A stretch of DNA of 64,000 bases from Prorocentrum cordatum. Taxonomy: Eukaryota > Sar > Dinophyceae > Prorocentrales > Prorocentraceae. Shown here one piece after another: positions 25,076-36,656 of this stretch. The notes under the pieces were generated by a model. It did not search any database and was not told where the DNA came from. It was given only the letters and a program-made list of their open reading frames with translations. The DNA lies in assembly GCA_963575745.1 (NCBI GenBank), contig CAUYUJ010016283.1:130001-194000 (forward strand), written 5' to 3'. Made by a program: the position numbers and the translations under genes. The first letter of the stretch is position 1; every line of letters begins with the position of its first letter.

Positions 25076-25214
25076 AAGGCGCTAGGTACCTGCCTGAACT
25101 ATTGCAGAGCAGCGGAGCAGTGCGGCTGCTGATCACTGCGAGGCCACATGCCCAATATGAACCCCCATTGCACCCACAGAACCGAGCCTCCACCTCTGCC
25201 ACGCCCGCCCACAC

Positions 25215-25610
25215 CACCAACCGAACCGCAGGAGGTGGAGGCAGAAGGAGCAAGGATGAGGAGAGCGGCGAGGACATGAGGAGAGGGGGGAGGTGCGGGG
25301 AGGAGGAGGAGGAACAAGTTGCGCAGGGAGGAGAGGTTCTGATCCTCCTTCGGCCACTCCTCCTCATCTGTTTCTCCCTCAGTCGTCCTCATGCCCCGAG
25401 TTCCCTCCCCCTTCGATCTTGTCTCTTATCTACTCCCTCTGCATTCCTGTACCCTCCTCCGCCTCCACAACCTTCTCCTCCTCCTCCTCCTGCTCCTCCT
25501 CCTCCCCTCCATCCTCCCATTTCCTCCCTCACCTTCCCCCGTCCTTCCGCCTGCTCCCTCCTCATCCGTCCTCCATCATCCCTGCCGCCCTTTCCCTCTC
25601 TCCCCTCGGC
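25215..25610. repeat. Purine-rich block facing a pyrimidine-rich block
   Basis: The plus strand is GGAGG/GAGGAG-rich at about 25,215-25,330 and switches within about 15 bases to CCTCC/CTCCTC-rich sequence to 25,610. The two halves are roughly complementary and could pair as a long imperfect hairpin. Confidence 0.7.
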
Positions 25611-26036
25611 TGTACGCAGTAGTGGCCCAAGGCATGAGTGACCGTGGCGCGCCTCTTTAGAAAGCCGCAAGGAGGGCTAAACCCAAGCGCGCAGGTCAAT
25701 GTTGGGGGACCTCTGCGGGCCCTTCCGAAGGTCACTCCGGCAAGGGTCACTCCCATACGTAGCCGATCCTCCTTCGAGTGCGCCCACGAGGTGGGCCAGT
25801 AGAAGGGGGGGAGGGCGCATCATGGTCCAAGGCGTGTGCGCGGACGAGGGGAGTGCGGGGAGGTATGAAACGTTTTGAAAGAAGACGAGGGCGCCTTGAA
25901 ATCGGACAGGGCATGGTCTGAACCATGATATTCACAGACCCCTGGTCTGTGGTCCTCTGGCCCTTCTGTTGGACGCCAAGATCTGATCAAAAAAATGCGC
26001 CGACGAAAAGACATGGCATGATGGTCTCCCTAGTGC
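25610..26036. other. Unassigned
   Basis: No recognised gene or repeat. Confidence 0.4.
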
Positions 26037-28129
26037 GAATCAGACTCACCCTCACCGACTACTAACGATGGTGATGATGCCAAGATGCGTCGATAACAGG
26101 ATGCACCGTGTGGGACCGTTGCCGCATGTGGGGCCCGTGGAAACTGAGAATATGTGAGGCTTGGTGGACCTGCGTGCCCCATAGGGAGGGGTCTCCCGCT
26201 CGAGACTTCTTCGCGATGCACTCACAAAAGAGGCCTCCGGTCGAGACATCTCACGAATTGCGCCCTTGGGGTGCTCAAGCACGATGCATGCTACAATAGG
26301 TTACTGACCCGCCCGGGATACTAATATGATCTGCGGGGTCCTGTGGAGAAGGGACTCCCGCCTGAGACTTCTTTGCACTTCACTCACAGACCAGGCCCCC
26401 GCTTAAGACATCCTCACGATTTGCCCCCGTTGTGGTACTCATGTCCTTTGCCTGCTAGGCAAATGAACGCGGGAACGGCATGCCGAAAATCCGCGCCCAT
26501 TAACTGCTGATATAATGTCTCCACTTCTTACACGTGCTCCTCGCCGGGTTGAACAGAAAAACAAATTACCGTGTTACTGTCAGCCGGAACAAATCAATTA
26601 CTCCGACGGATGGACTCCCCCGTGAACGTCCCCTTCATGTAAAGTAGACTCACCCTCACCGACTACTAACAATAGTGATGGTTTCAAGATGCGAGGATAC
26701 CGAAATGCACCGTGCGGGACCGTTGAGACATGTGGGGCTCGTGGGAGCTGCGCGATCTGTAGGGTTTGTTGACCTGTGGGCCCGATAGGGAGGGGGCTCC
26801 CGCTCGAGACCTGTTTGCTATGCACTAGCAAACGAAGCCCCCGCTCGAGACATCCTCACAATGTGCGGTCTTGGGGCGCTCAAATGCTACGCCTGCTACA
26901 ATAATACAAACTGGCCCGCTCGGGTTACTGACATGATCTGCGAGCTCCATAGAGCGGGGGCTCCCGCCTGAGACCTCGTCGCAATTCCTTCGCAAACGAG
27001 GCCACCGCCTCACGAGTTGCCCCCTCGGGGTGCTCAAGTGGTACGCCTGCTATAATAAGCAAATGCCCGCTCGGATTGCTAGTACAGGGAGGGGCCTCCC
27101 GCCTGAGACTTCCTTGCCTTACACTTAAAAATTTTGCCGCTTCACAAGCGAGGCCGCAGCTCAAGGCATCCCCACGGTTTCCTTCCCCGGGGTGCTCACG
27201 TGCTATGCCTGATATACCAAGCGAATGGCTCGCTCGGATTACTAACGTGATGCGCAAGCCCCGTAGGGAGGGGTCACCCGCCTGAGGCCTCCTCGCTGTT
27301 CACTTACAAACGATGCTCCTCACAAACGAGGACCCCGCTCGACCCATCCCCACCATTTCCCTCCTTGGGGTGCTATGCCGCCCACAGTAAGCCAGTGACC
27401 CGCTCGGATTACTAACATTATCCGCGGGTTCCATATGGAGGGGCTCCCGCCTGAGACCTCCTCCCGATTCATTCACAGACGAGTCCCCCGCTGGAGGCAT
27501 CCTGGCAAGGTACCCTCTTTGAGTGATGATGTGCCACGCATGCTAAGATAGGCAAATGGCCCGCTCGGGTTACTAAGATTACCTGTGGGCTCTATAGAAC
27601 GGGGGGTCCCGCCTGAGACTTCTTCGCAATTCACTCCCAGCCGAGGCCCCCGCTCGAGACATGATCACAAGTTGCCCCCCCTTGGAGTGTTCAAGTGCTA
27701 CGCATGCTACAAGAGGCGTGCTCAAATGGTACGCCTCCTACAAGAGGCCCACGACCCGCTCGGATGACCAGCAAAGACTGCGGGCTACATAGGGAAGCGG
27801 CTCCCGCCTGGGAGCTCCTTACAATGTACTTACCGGCGCAGCCATCGCTTGAGACATCCGCACGGTTTGCACCCCTGGAATACGGGCTCCGCAGGGACGG
27901 GGCTCCCGCCAGAGACTTTTTCGGAATGCACTCACGAACGAGGCCCCCGCTCGAGACATCCTCATTACTTGCCCCCGTTGGTGTGCTCAAGTGTACGCGT
28001 GCTACAACACGCAAAGGACCCGCTCGAATTCCTGACGTGATCAGCGGGCCTTATAGAGAGGGGCTCCCGTCTGAGACTCCCTCACATTTTACTGACCAAC
28101 GACGCTCCCGCGCAAGACATCCTCAAGAT

Positions 28130-28735
28130 GAGTGTGTGAGATCGTGAATGTGTGAGTGGGAGCGAGTATAAGCAATGCTGATGATGATGAGGATGAGGAT
28201 GCTGATGATGATTATGATGCTGGTGTTGATGATGGTGGTTACGGAGATTGCGGGGAGATGATGACGGTGGTGGTGATGATGATGATGCTGATGCTGATGA
28301 TGATGGTGACGGACGATGGTCAATGATCATGATGGGATGGACACAGTAATGATGACACAATGGTGGTTCATGGTGGTGGGCGACGATAATGATGATGAAT
28401 GTGAGAATAATGCTGCGACTGATAATAATGATGCTGCTAATGATGGCGGTGATGATGATGAAGATGATGACGGAGATGACGGGGATGATGATGATGGTCA
28501 GAATGATGACGGCCGGTAGTCAATGATCGTGATGGGATGGGAGTAGTTCTGATAACGACGATAGTCGTTGATGGTGATAAGCGATGGTGTTGATGATGAA
28601 GATGATCATGTTGCTGAAGACGATGGTGAGGCTACTAATGGAGGAGGTGGTGGTGATGTTGATGATGATGATGATGATGATGATGACGATGATGACCATG
28701 ATGATGATGCTGCTGATGATGCTGCTGATGAGGAG
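28130..28735 (+). repeat. GAT/GATGAT block inside the satellite
   Basis: GATGATGATG-rich sequence begins just after GATGAGTGTGTGAG at the end of a satellite unit and ends at GAGTGGGTTCCCGCCTGAGAC, where the next unit starts. A duplicated inner segment, GTCAATGATCRTGATGGGATGG, is seen at 28,319 and 28,519. Confidence 0.8.
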
Positions 28736-28984
28736 TGGGTTCCCGCCTGAGACGTCCTCGCAATTTAGTCACACACGAGGCTCCGGACGAAATGTCCTTA
28801 CGATTAACCTCCTTGAGGCGCTCAAATGTCATGCCTGCTACAAAACGCCAAAGACCCGCTCGGATTACCAACATGAGCTGCGCGCACCATAGGGAGGGGT
28901 ATCCAGCCTCAGACTGCTTCCTCGCAGTTCACTCACAGACGAGGCGTCCGCTCGAGACTTCCTCAAGTTGAGCGTGTGAGTGTG

Positions 28985-29066
28985 TGATGGAGTGGAAGAT
29001 TGTGTGCAATGGTCATGATGATGATGATCACGATGATGATGGTGATGATGCTGACGGGGGTGATGG

Positions 29067-29116
<50 letters not shown>

Positions 29117-29200
29117 GTAATGATGACGGCCGATGGTCGGTGATTATGATCGGATTATGGTGGTTATGGCGAAGTCGATGGTGATTGATGGTGGTGTGCG
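28985..29200 (+). repeat. GAT block inside the satellite
   Basis: This is a second GAT-rich block, again preceded by GAGCGTGTGAGTGTGTGA. It contains the longest pure GAT run here (about 29,064-29,115). Confidence 0.85.
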
Positions 29201-29248
29201 ATGGTGCATGACGAGTTCATGGTGTGTGTGCTCATATGATGTTGGTTC

Positions 29249-29677
29249 CTACGTGGGGTTCCCAAAGAAGACAGCAACCCCACTTAGGATGTGGTGGACA
29301 TTAATGTCTGCAATATAGGTGATGACGTATCTTAGTCCAACGTGTGGGTGGCCTCCCCTGTCTTCGCAACCCGAACGGGATCCACTGTAGCAGACGACGC
29401 GCCCACGACTGTCCTCGGCATACTCGGTTTTATGCACTTGCGTGTACTTGCGCTCCTTCTGCAAGTCCACCCAACTCTTGATGCCTGCGTGGCCACATGC
29501 CTCTGCTGCCTTGTGGGTGGCCCTGATAACCCACTCCACCCAAAACTCCAGAACCGTCTTCCCGTCGTCGGCCACGATTCCGCAGTGGATTGTCAACATG
29601 AGGTGGAGACCCCATTGGGAATAGGCTCCCGCTGAAGACATCCTCGACATCCACTCACACATGAAGCTGCCGTTCAA
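29249..29677 (-). pseudogene. Coding-like fragment, possibly retroelement 3' region
   Basis: A 142-codon minus-strand frame stands out from the surrounding repeats by normal amino-acid composition. It contains GIVADDGKTVLEFWVEWVIR, then THKAAEACGHAGIKSW, then DLQKERKYTQVHKTEYAED. The spacing of Trp residues, W-x-x-W-x-x-R-x-T-x-x-A followed by a G-I-x-x-W, resembles the conserved tail region of dinoflagellate non-LTR polyproteins as I know them, but this is only a resemblance. It is sandwiched between a GAT block and resumed satellite units. It has no convincing start and is probably a fragment. Confidence 0.35.
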
Positions 29678-30659
29678 GACGTCCTTACGATTTGCCCCCT
29701 TGGGGTGTCAAATATTGACACCTGCTACACTAAGCCGATGTCCCGCTCGGATTACTAACATGAGCGGGGACCCCAGAAGGAGGGGGTTCCAGCCTGAGAC
29801 CTCGTCACAATTCACTCACACACGAGGCTTCCAATCGCGGCATCCAATCTAATTTCCACCTTGTGGGCGCTCAAGTGCCATGCCCGCTACACTACGCGGT
29901 TCAACCAAAGACAAGGTTCCCGCTCGAGACGTCCCAGCGAATTGCCCCTTTGGGGTGCTCAAATTCTATGCCTGCCCCCACTACGCCGATGACCCACTCG
30001 GTGTATCAACATGAGGCGGGGGCCTCATAGGGAGAGTGGTCCCGCTCGAGACTTCCTCGCGATTCGCTGACCAATGAGGCTCCCGCTCGAAACATCCCTA
30101 CGGTTTGCCCCATTGGCCGTGCTCAAGAGCTATGCCTGCCGCACTTCGCCTCGCATTATCAAAATGAGGCGGGAACTTCATAGAGGGCTCCCGCTCGAGA
30201 CTTCCTCGCGATTCAATCAAAGACGGGGCTCCCACTCGAGACATCGCCACGATGTGCCCCCTTGGGGTGCTCAATACTTACGCCTGCTAAAATACGCTCA
30301 GGACTCGCTCGGAACACCAACATGACAAGGAAGCCCAATAGGGAGAAGGCTCCTGCTCGAGACTTCCTCGCGATTCACTCACAAATGAGGCTCCCGCTCG
30401 AGACGTACACTAAGCCGATATTCCGCTCGGAAAAACCAGATGAGGCGGGGAACCCATAGGGAGAGGGCTCTCGCTCGAGACGTCCTCGCGATTCACTCAC
30501 AGACGAGGTCCCCGCTGGAGACGTCCCCACGGTTTGATCCCTTGGGGTGCTCAAATGCTACGTCTGCTACAATACGCCAATGGCCCGCTTGAAGTACCAA
30601 CATGAACCGCGCGCCCCATAGGGAGGGGGCTCCAACCTCAGAATGCCGCGAGATGAATG

Positions 30660-30905
30660 TGTTTGTGTTAAGCTGTTTGAGGGAGTGGATGGATGTCTGC
30701 AAGGATGATGATGTTGTTGCTGCTAATGATGATAATGATGATAGTAACGGGGGTGGTGATGCTGATGAGACTGGTGGTGTTAATGCTGATGATGACGGGG
30801 ATGAGTGGGATGATGATGATGCTGCTGCTGCTGATGATGATGTTGCTGATGCTAATGATGATGATGCTGATGATGGTGGTGATGGTGATGATGTTGTTGC
30901 GGATT
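30660..30905 (+). repeat. GAT/GCT triplet block ending the satellite
   Basis: GATGATGATGCTGCTGCTG-type triplets follow the last satellite unit. Frames through it are Asp- or Met-rich runs only. Confidence 0.85.
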
Positions 30906-31151
30906 GTTGGCATCCGCGGCCAGCGACCCCAGTCGGGGTACAGAGGTCTACACCCATCCAGCGGAAGCAGGATGTGAGAGCGGAAGAGGATGTTGCAATG
31001 GCCTGAGTCTCTCGGAGCCCTGCCAAGCAGGGAGGTCCGAGCCAAAGATCCAGGGCGGCTGGCCCTACGAACAAGCCAGTGGCGTCGCAAGACGCAGCAA
31101 GCAGCTCGGGAGAACACCACCGAACTAGACCGCAGCTAATCCGAGGACTAA

Positions 31152-32150
31152 CTAACCGACCTCAGGGCCAGCAACGAGAGCAGCACAGTCCTTCAACGCC
31201 GAAGACACCGCTCTCAAAACGGATCGGTACGAGAGGTGCTCGCACGCTCCGACCGAGGCTCTCTCCGATGGAGTCGACGGCTCAGCAGGAGGGAGGCCAA
31301 GCGGGCGTCGAGACGTGCAGGACAGAGACGGTGCGACGCGAGAAACTAGGAGCTCCCCGAGCTCCTCGGGGTCGGTGTGTTCCGAGGAGCGAGCCTTCGA
31401 ACCTTCTGCAACCGAGGGAGGGGGAGGAGGCTCGAGGGGAGTAGGGGCCACCTCCTCCATTTCCTCGTGCCGAAAAAATCGCGCTCTTTCATCATCCGCG
31501 TCCGGATAGCAAACACTCGTTTGGCGGAAGCGCAGGCAATCCCGCTTGGGCCTCAGGGCGCCCCAGAGGACCCTGGACCTCATCGTCAGAACTTGAGGCA
31601 ACTGTGCGAAAGAGAGTGCCCACTTCTTCCAGGTCTACACGCACCCCTTGCCGGTTAAGATGGAAGCCTTTGCAGAGTCTGGATCAAACTTCCTTTGCGC
31701 CGGACGTTTCCCGCGGACCAGGACTTCTTGCCACGGTTTGCATCCGACGCCCGAGCGCGACGGCAGGAGATGCATGCACCCGGCGCCCGAGCGCGTAGAA
31801 AAACACAACTGACACAAAAAAATAAAAATAAATTGCCATCGCGACTGTCCGCGACGATGCAACGGGGCCCCGAGCGACAACAATTTCTGAGGGCTGACAT
31901 TCAGGGATTGGACACATCTCCCCGAAGGCGGACAGGTTGAGGCTCGGGAGCTCCTCAAGCACTTGCCGCGCTGCTAGAAGTCGCCGACCCAGCCCCACGC
32001 GTGCCCAGGAACCTTTTCCCGAGGAGGCCCGCCTGGGCCCCGCCGGGGCCCCCTCGACCCCGCTGAGGTCGGTACGCGGCCAGATGCGCAAAATCTTCGC
32101 AGCTCATTTGCTGACGACTGTCGCGGTAAGAAACAACAAATTCTGCCTCT
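31152..32150 (-). pseudogene. Retroelement remnant after the RNase H motif
   Basis: Just downstream of the RNase H motif the minus strand reads LTATVVSK, a stop, then AAKILRIWPRTDLSGVEG. A 149-codon frame at 31,601-31,152 (DADDERARFFRHEEMEEV, then an acidic and Pro-rich stretch) follows in another frame. I read this as the decayed C-terminal and 3' part of the element. An A-rich patch (AAAAAAATAAAAATAAA) on the plus strand at 31,816-31,832 interrupts it. Confidence 0.3.
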
Positions 32151-32173
32151 CGCGAAACTAATCATCCATCTCT

Positions 32174-32235
32174 TGATGCAAACGGGCGCCCTGCTTCGCC
32201 GCCTCGTCCGCAGCGTCATTGCCAGCAACGTGCAC
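32174..32235 (-). pseudogene. RNase H C-terminal motif
   Basis: One minus-strand frame reads VHVAGNDAADEAAKQGARLH, matching the RNase H pattern H-x-x-x-x-N-x-x-A-D-x-x-A-K-x-x-A. A stop codon (TAG) lies three codons upstream in the same frame and another follows after QEMDD, so this is a fossil. Such a domain is expected near the 3' end of a retroelement. Confidence 0.6.
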
Positions 32236-32769
32236 GCGCTAAGCGGCTGGAAGGGATGCGCTGTCCTCGCGATGCGCCGTCGCCTTCTCCAACGGAAGCA
32301 AGAGCTGCTTCGCAAAAGCGCACGCCTGCATCACGAGCCCGCCGTGGGGACGCCAGGGGCCCACTCCCCGCGACACAACCTGAACATATTCACAACAATC
32401 TGGCAATCACTAGAAAAACGCAGAGCACGCTTGCTGCTGACGTCGGGGCAGTGAATTCAACACCGACGCTGACCTTGGGAAAGTCGCCGCCGAGCGCTCC
32501 GCACATGCGAGCAGCAGTCTGTCCAGCCTCGCGGACCATCGCAACTCCCCAGCCCGATCTAGACGAACAGTTAATAGCGCGACGCATGCACGAGCAATCC
32601 AGATCAATAGCCCCTCGAAGCTCCCTCACTCCCTCGGGCGGCGGCCGAAGCCCCTCGGACTCGCAGGCCTCTGGAAAACCTCCAAAACAAATAGAATCGA
32701 GGGCCTCCGAGAGGCCCGAGGTCCCAGGAACCTCAGCGGCAGGACAAGGAAACAACCCTGGAACGAATG

Positions 32770-32809
<40 letters not shown>

Positions 32810-32823
32810 GCACGCACACACAC
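32770..32823 (+). repeat. (CA)n microsatellite
   Basis: ACAC tract with a few G interruptions. Confidence 0.95.
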
Positions 32824-33074
32824 GACGCCTACCAAGAACTTCGATACGTGAATCTTCCAATGCGGGCACTGCCACAAGCGGTGGTGGATGGCGCCTCCCG
32901 CGGGCCGAACCGCCCGTCAGATCAGAGCCGTGATGAAGTATTTTTCTTTGTAGAAAACTCCGGGGGCGCCAAAACGGCGTCGACGATGTCAAAACACAAA
33001 CGGCAACCGTCGAGGCACTTGGACCCAGCCTCGATTTCCAGGCCCATAAGCACCGAACTCTCCAGGGCGCTTTT

Positions 33075-33076
33075 TT

Positions 33077-33157
<81 letters not shown>
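33075..33157 (+). repeat. (TA)n, border of element C
   Basis: About 37 TA units abut the element. They are matched on the far side by TA at 34,126-34,164. Confidence 0.95.
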
Positions 33158-33164
<7 letters not shown>

Positions 33165-34123
33165 CACGAGACTGCAGTGGCGCTTCGCGACATGCACCTT
33201 GGTCCTTGAAGCTTGGTATGCAGGCGGGGTAGCAGGAAGGTCAAGCCGACAATTTAGCGGTAACTCCTGGTTGCCTTTTCTGGCATCGCCGCTATAATAA
33301 TGTTATTCGTTATCCTTCCTCCATGTTTTTCCTTATTTTCGCCATGCCCTGCGCATTCTCCCCATCCTCCTCAGCTCTTTTTTGCGGAGGCCCCTCCTTG
33401 GAGAGCCTCTAGGGGCCTCACAAAAGTTGTTCCAGGCTTTCTTAAGGCCTTCTGGAGACCTCCTGGGCGTATTCTGGGGGCCTCCGGGGGCTTTCTCGGG
33501 CCACCCTGCCTCCAACCACGGTCTCCCTGAACGACCGAATCACGATTTGGAATTCTTCGGAGGGTGCCTTTCGGCCATCTTGGGCCGCCGTGGGGCTCTC
33601 CGAGGGCCATCTCGGACCTGTGTTGTGCCGTTTGGGGGCTCTCTTGGCCTGCCTGGAAACCTTTTCGGATGGTTGTGGGGCGATCGTGGAGCCTCCCAGG
33701 CGGCTTCGGACGCCCAGAAGACCGCCGTCTTGGAGCGTCGGGAAGCCGACAAGAGGAGAACCCCAACATTCACCAAGAACCAAACGAAAATCCGTGATTT
33801 TTGCCTCGGGGGGCCTTTTTGGGAGTGCTTTTGGAGGCCTCTTTGGGGCCGTCCTGGAGGCCTCTTGGGCCATCTTGAGGTCACGTCGGTCACTCTTGGA
33901 GCGCGCTTGTGCTGTCTAAGGGGTCTCTGGGACGTCTCCGATGACCCCCCTGATCGCCCGAGGTGTTCTGGGAAGGCTTGGCAAAGCGCCATGTGAGGCC
34001 GAGGGGCCGCTTCGAGGCCCGTCTGGAGGGTCCCAAAGCCCCAGATCCCGGGACTCCGTTTTTTTTGTTTCGGGGGGGTGATGGGTTTTCCCCCCGCCCG
34101 GGCTTATACAAATATAGGGAGAG

Positions 34124-34125
<2 letters not shown>
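33158..34125 (-). mobile_element. TA-flanked element, copy C (inverted, full length)
   Basis: Read on the minus strand it starts near 34,105 with AAGCCCGGGCGG, passes through the same CCAAGATGG/CCAAGAGG body and TCGGCTTCCCGACGCTCC, and ends with GCGAAGCGCCACTGCAGTC. It retains the right-hand portion, missing from copy B, that contains GAGAGCCTCTAGG on the plus strand. Both sides are TA tracts. It sits inside the minus-strand retroelement fossil and is therefore younger than that element. Confidence 0.8.
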
Positions 34126-34169
<44 letters not shown>

Positions 34170-34200
34170 CAGAAAGAGAGGGAGAGAGAGAGAGAGAACA
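34126..34200 (+). repeat. (TA)n then (GA)n, border of element C
   Basis: TA units to 34,164 are followed by AACAGAAAGAGAGGGAGAGA. Confidence 0.9.
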
Positions 34201-34234
34201 AAACAAAAAAACGAGGGGAGAAGAAGCAAGCTCG

Positions 34235-34646
34235 CCCCACGGTCTTCCAGCATCGCGCAAGGGTCGGTCAAAACCCAATCCAGCCTCCTAAGCGAGAGAC
34301 ACATGGCCCCGATCGGCCCTCCTTGCGCGATCCAAAATCTCGGAGGGTTGCACCACGCGGCCGCCCACGGAAATCCCGCGCCCCCCAGGCTCACATACAA
34401 AGGGGCCCTAGTCTGCAACAGCCGTAGGTTCATGCGATGTCTGATCGCGGATGCGTACCAGGCGGGGTATTTCTGCATCATGGCGAACAGGGCAAGCGAT
34501 TCCCCGCCCGCTGGACGTCCCATGGCGGCGGGCGCCAGTCTACGAATCTGCGGCACCTCGCCGCCAAACGCGTCGCGCACCTCTGAGCCGCACTGGGCGC
34601 CCGCGAGGGGGCCTGCGATAAGAACCTGAGCGGCCCGAGGCTCCAA
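34235..34646 (-). pseudogene. Retroelement polyprotein fragment, post-RT region
   Basis: The minus-strand frame reads SEVRDAFGGEVPQIRRLAPA, then ESLALFAMMQKYPAWYASAI, then a GGPIGAMCLSLRRLDWVLTD segment. The G-P-I-x-A..L..L-x-W pattern resembles the segment between reverse transcriptase and RNase H in dinoflagellate non-LTR elements. This is from memory of the family, not a search. The element C insertion begins about 110 bases downstream. Confidence 0.35.
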
Positions 34647-34649
34647 CTT

Positions 34650-35780
34650 TCCACGCTGGCGGATGGGCGCCTAGCGCGCCTCGAAGCAGCGGGCGTCCGT
34701 TCCTTCGCCTTCGCATTTCTACCCCTGGCAGGCCTTTTCGCCCTGGGAGCGCGGCGCCAACGGGGGCGGGCGCGGTTTCGCGGCGGGCCCCGAGGGGGGC
34801 CCCGACAACTTCCCCAACGCGGTCCAAAATCTTCTTTGGGTTTGAACACGCCCGCGCCTGCAGGCCCAGCGATGAACTCATCTCCGAGGAAAAATGCCTG
34901 CCTCCAGATGACGTCGGTCGCCGCGCGGTTCTCCCCCGCAGCCCGGTCGGGCCCGTCTTCGGCCGCCTCCCAGACCGAAGCGCAGGGCCGACGGACGCGA
35001 GCCCAGATCCTGAACGGGCCGGCGAAAGCCCGAAGGGGCAGAAACCAGGGTCAGCTGTCGGAATCAGAGCCACGATGGGGGCCCTGGATTTTCAGGCGGC
35101 GCGCGAGCCTCCTGGAGGCCCACGCGCCGCCCGAGGGTCCAGGGCCGACAATATCCAGCCGAGCTCGCTAATATCCAGTTCCGCGGCAAACCTTATGGGG
35201 CAGCTCCCTATCGGCCTCCGCCGAGACGGCCGAGGCCCCGCCGGGCCTGCCCCCCGCGACCGTCGGGGAACCACCTCTGGAAAGCAAGAGCATATAAATA
35301 ATTGAAACGTAGCCCAGGGCCACCTCGCACCACGAAGCTCGGGGTAGCGGACCGCCCCGCGGCCCCGCCCCGCAACGGGGCGCCGCCGCGCGACCGCATC
35401 CTCACCGCGAGCCCCATAAAGGGTAGAACCGATGGCATTACGCAGCTCCTTCTCAGCCGCGTCGGCCCACCGCGTGCAGGAGGCGCCTAGGAGAGAGCCG
35501 AGGACGTCCGCGCCCCCCTGTTGGGCCCTAACCGGGCGTCTTATCCAAAGGCGCCGAGACCTCGCTGGCGCGCGGGGGCCCAGGCGGCGGGGGCCGATCG
35601 GGGCATCCGCGGCGACGGGGGGGGGCGGCCCCGCGGAAAGGCAAAGCGCAAGGTCGACAATTCCCGCGCGCACTTGGACCCTCGCGGGCACGGGGGGCGA
35701 AAGGGCCGAGCCCGACTGATTGATCCCAAGTAAGCGAACGGCCTGCGCGAGGCCGCCCGAGAGGGCGAAGTCGTCGAGCA
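34650..35780 (-). other. GC-rich interior of the retroelement fossil
   Basis: Open frames of mixed quality run on both strands. I see no assigned motif. It contains the segment AEKELRNAIGSTLYGARGED at about 35,389-35,448 (minus). Confidence 0.3.
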
Positions 35781-36300
35781 TCTCGGGTTCGCCAGAACCG
35801 AAGCCCGCGAAACCCTCCGCCGCCGGCTGGCCTCTCAGGTCGCGGGTTAACTCGCTCTCGCGCCAGGTCGACGGCTCCATCTTGAAGTCTTCATGAACCT
35901 GGAAATGCCTGCCGCGCGCCGACAGCCAGGCTCCATGGGCGCTTTCAGAATGTCGAGGGTCGTTTCGCTCACTCCCCCCGAAGCTCCGACGTAGAAACAA
36001 GTGGGAAATTAGCTCGGCCCCCTCGGAGGGCGCACAACACCAGCGACAGCATGGCGGGGCCGAACTTAGGGCCCCGGGGGATGCCATATCAACCAGGGAC
36101 GGGCCAGAAGCGCGGTCACTCGACGGGCCGCCGCCTTCAGAAAGAGCCCCAAGAACCACGCGCGACTTCCGGCCCTGTCTGAGGCGCCAAGCAGAGACAA
36201 CGTCCACAGGGTCGCCCGTTTGCACCTCATGTTCCTGGATCAGGAGCGCACGGGAGGAACGCCAGGGCAGCCGATCTCTTGCTGGCGAACGCGCCACCAT
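35780..36300 (-). pseudogene. Reverse-transcriptase fragment with GIPRG motif
   Basis: At 36,085 down to about 36,026 one minus-strand frame reads GIPRGPKFGPAMLSLVLCAL, which fits the reverse-transcriptase block G-I-P-x-G-x-x-x-x-P-x-x-x-x-x-x-L. The catalytic F/Y-x-D-D box expected about 25-40 residues later is not intact; the region reads as SHLFLRRSFGG in a neighbouring frame. The following sequence (KMEPSTWRESELTRDLRG) is in that second frame, so at least one frameshift separates them. Confidence 0.45.
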
Positions 36301-36656
36301 TGATAGTCTCCACGATCAAACGGGAGAGGGCGCGCGGGGCCGCCGGGGTGGTTTGGAGCGCCAGCTCTGGAAGGGCGGGGGGCGGCCGCGCTGCCAGCTT
36401 GGAGCGGAGTGCGGAGCGACTAGAAATTGCGCGGCAGATGCCCCCCCTCCTCACTCCACAGTGCGAGGGGGGCCTTCATTGATAGTACGAGCAGAAGCCA
36501 AGCCGCGCGCGCGAGCGCGCACCTTCTCCAGCGAGTACTCGGGGGCCGCGCCGTCGAACTCTGCCTGCGCGGCCGCGCCGCCAGGAGAATCCACCGCCGC
36601 ATTGTCCGATGAGGGAGATGCCGAACCTTCGGCCGCAGGACCTCCACCTCCACCAT

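Larger units (their letters stand above)
26037..30655 (+). repeat. Degenerate satellite array, unit about 170 bp
   Basis: The unit reads GGCTCCCGCCTGAGACTTCC, then CGCAATTCACTCACAAACGA, then CCCGCTCGAGACATCCTCAC, then TTGCCCCCTTGGGGTGCTCA, then GCTACGCCTGCTACAATACG, then CCCGCTCGGATTACTAACAT, then CATAGGGAGG. Starts near 26,790, 26,960, 27,095, 27,266, 27,440 and 27,605 are about 135-175 bases apart, and roughly two dozen partial or full units are present. Each unit keeps a CCCCTTGGGG palindrome. The array is interrupted at 28,130-28,735, 28,985-29,680 and 30,660-30,905. Confidence 0.85.

Noticed and set aside
26037-30655. CRISPR-like array
   Set aside because: Units of about 170 bp are degenerate throughout, with no alternation of exact repeats and unique spacers, and the genome is eukaryotic.
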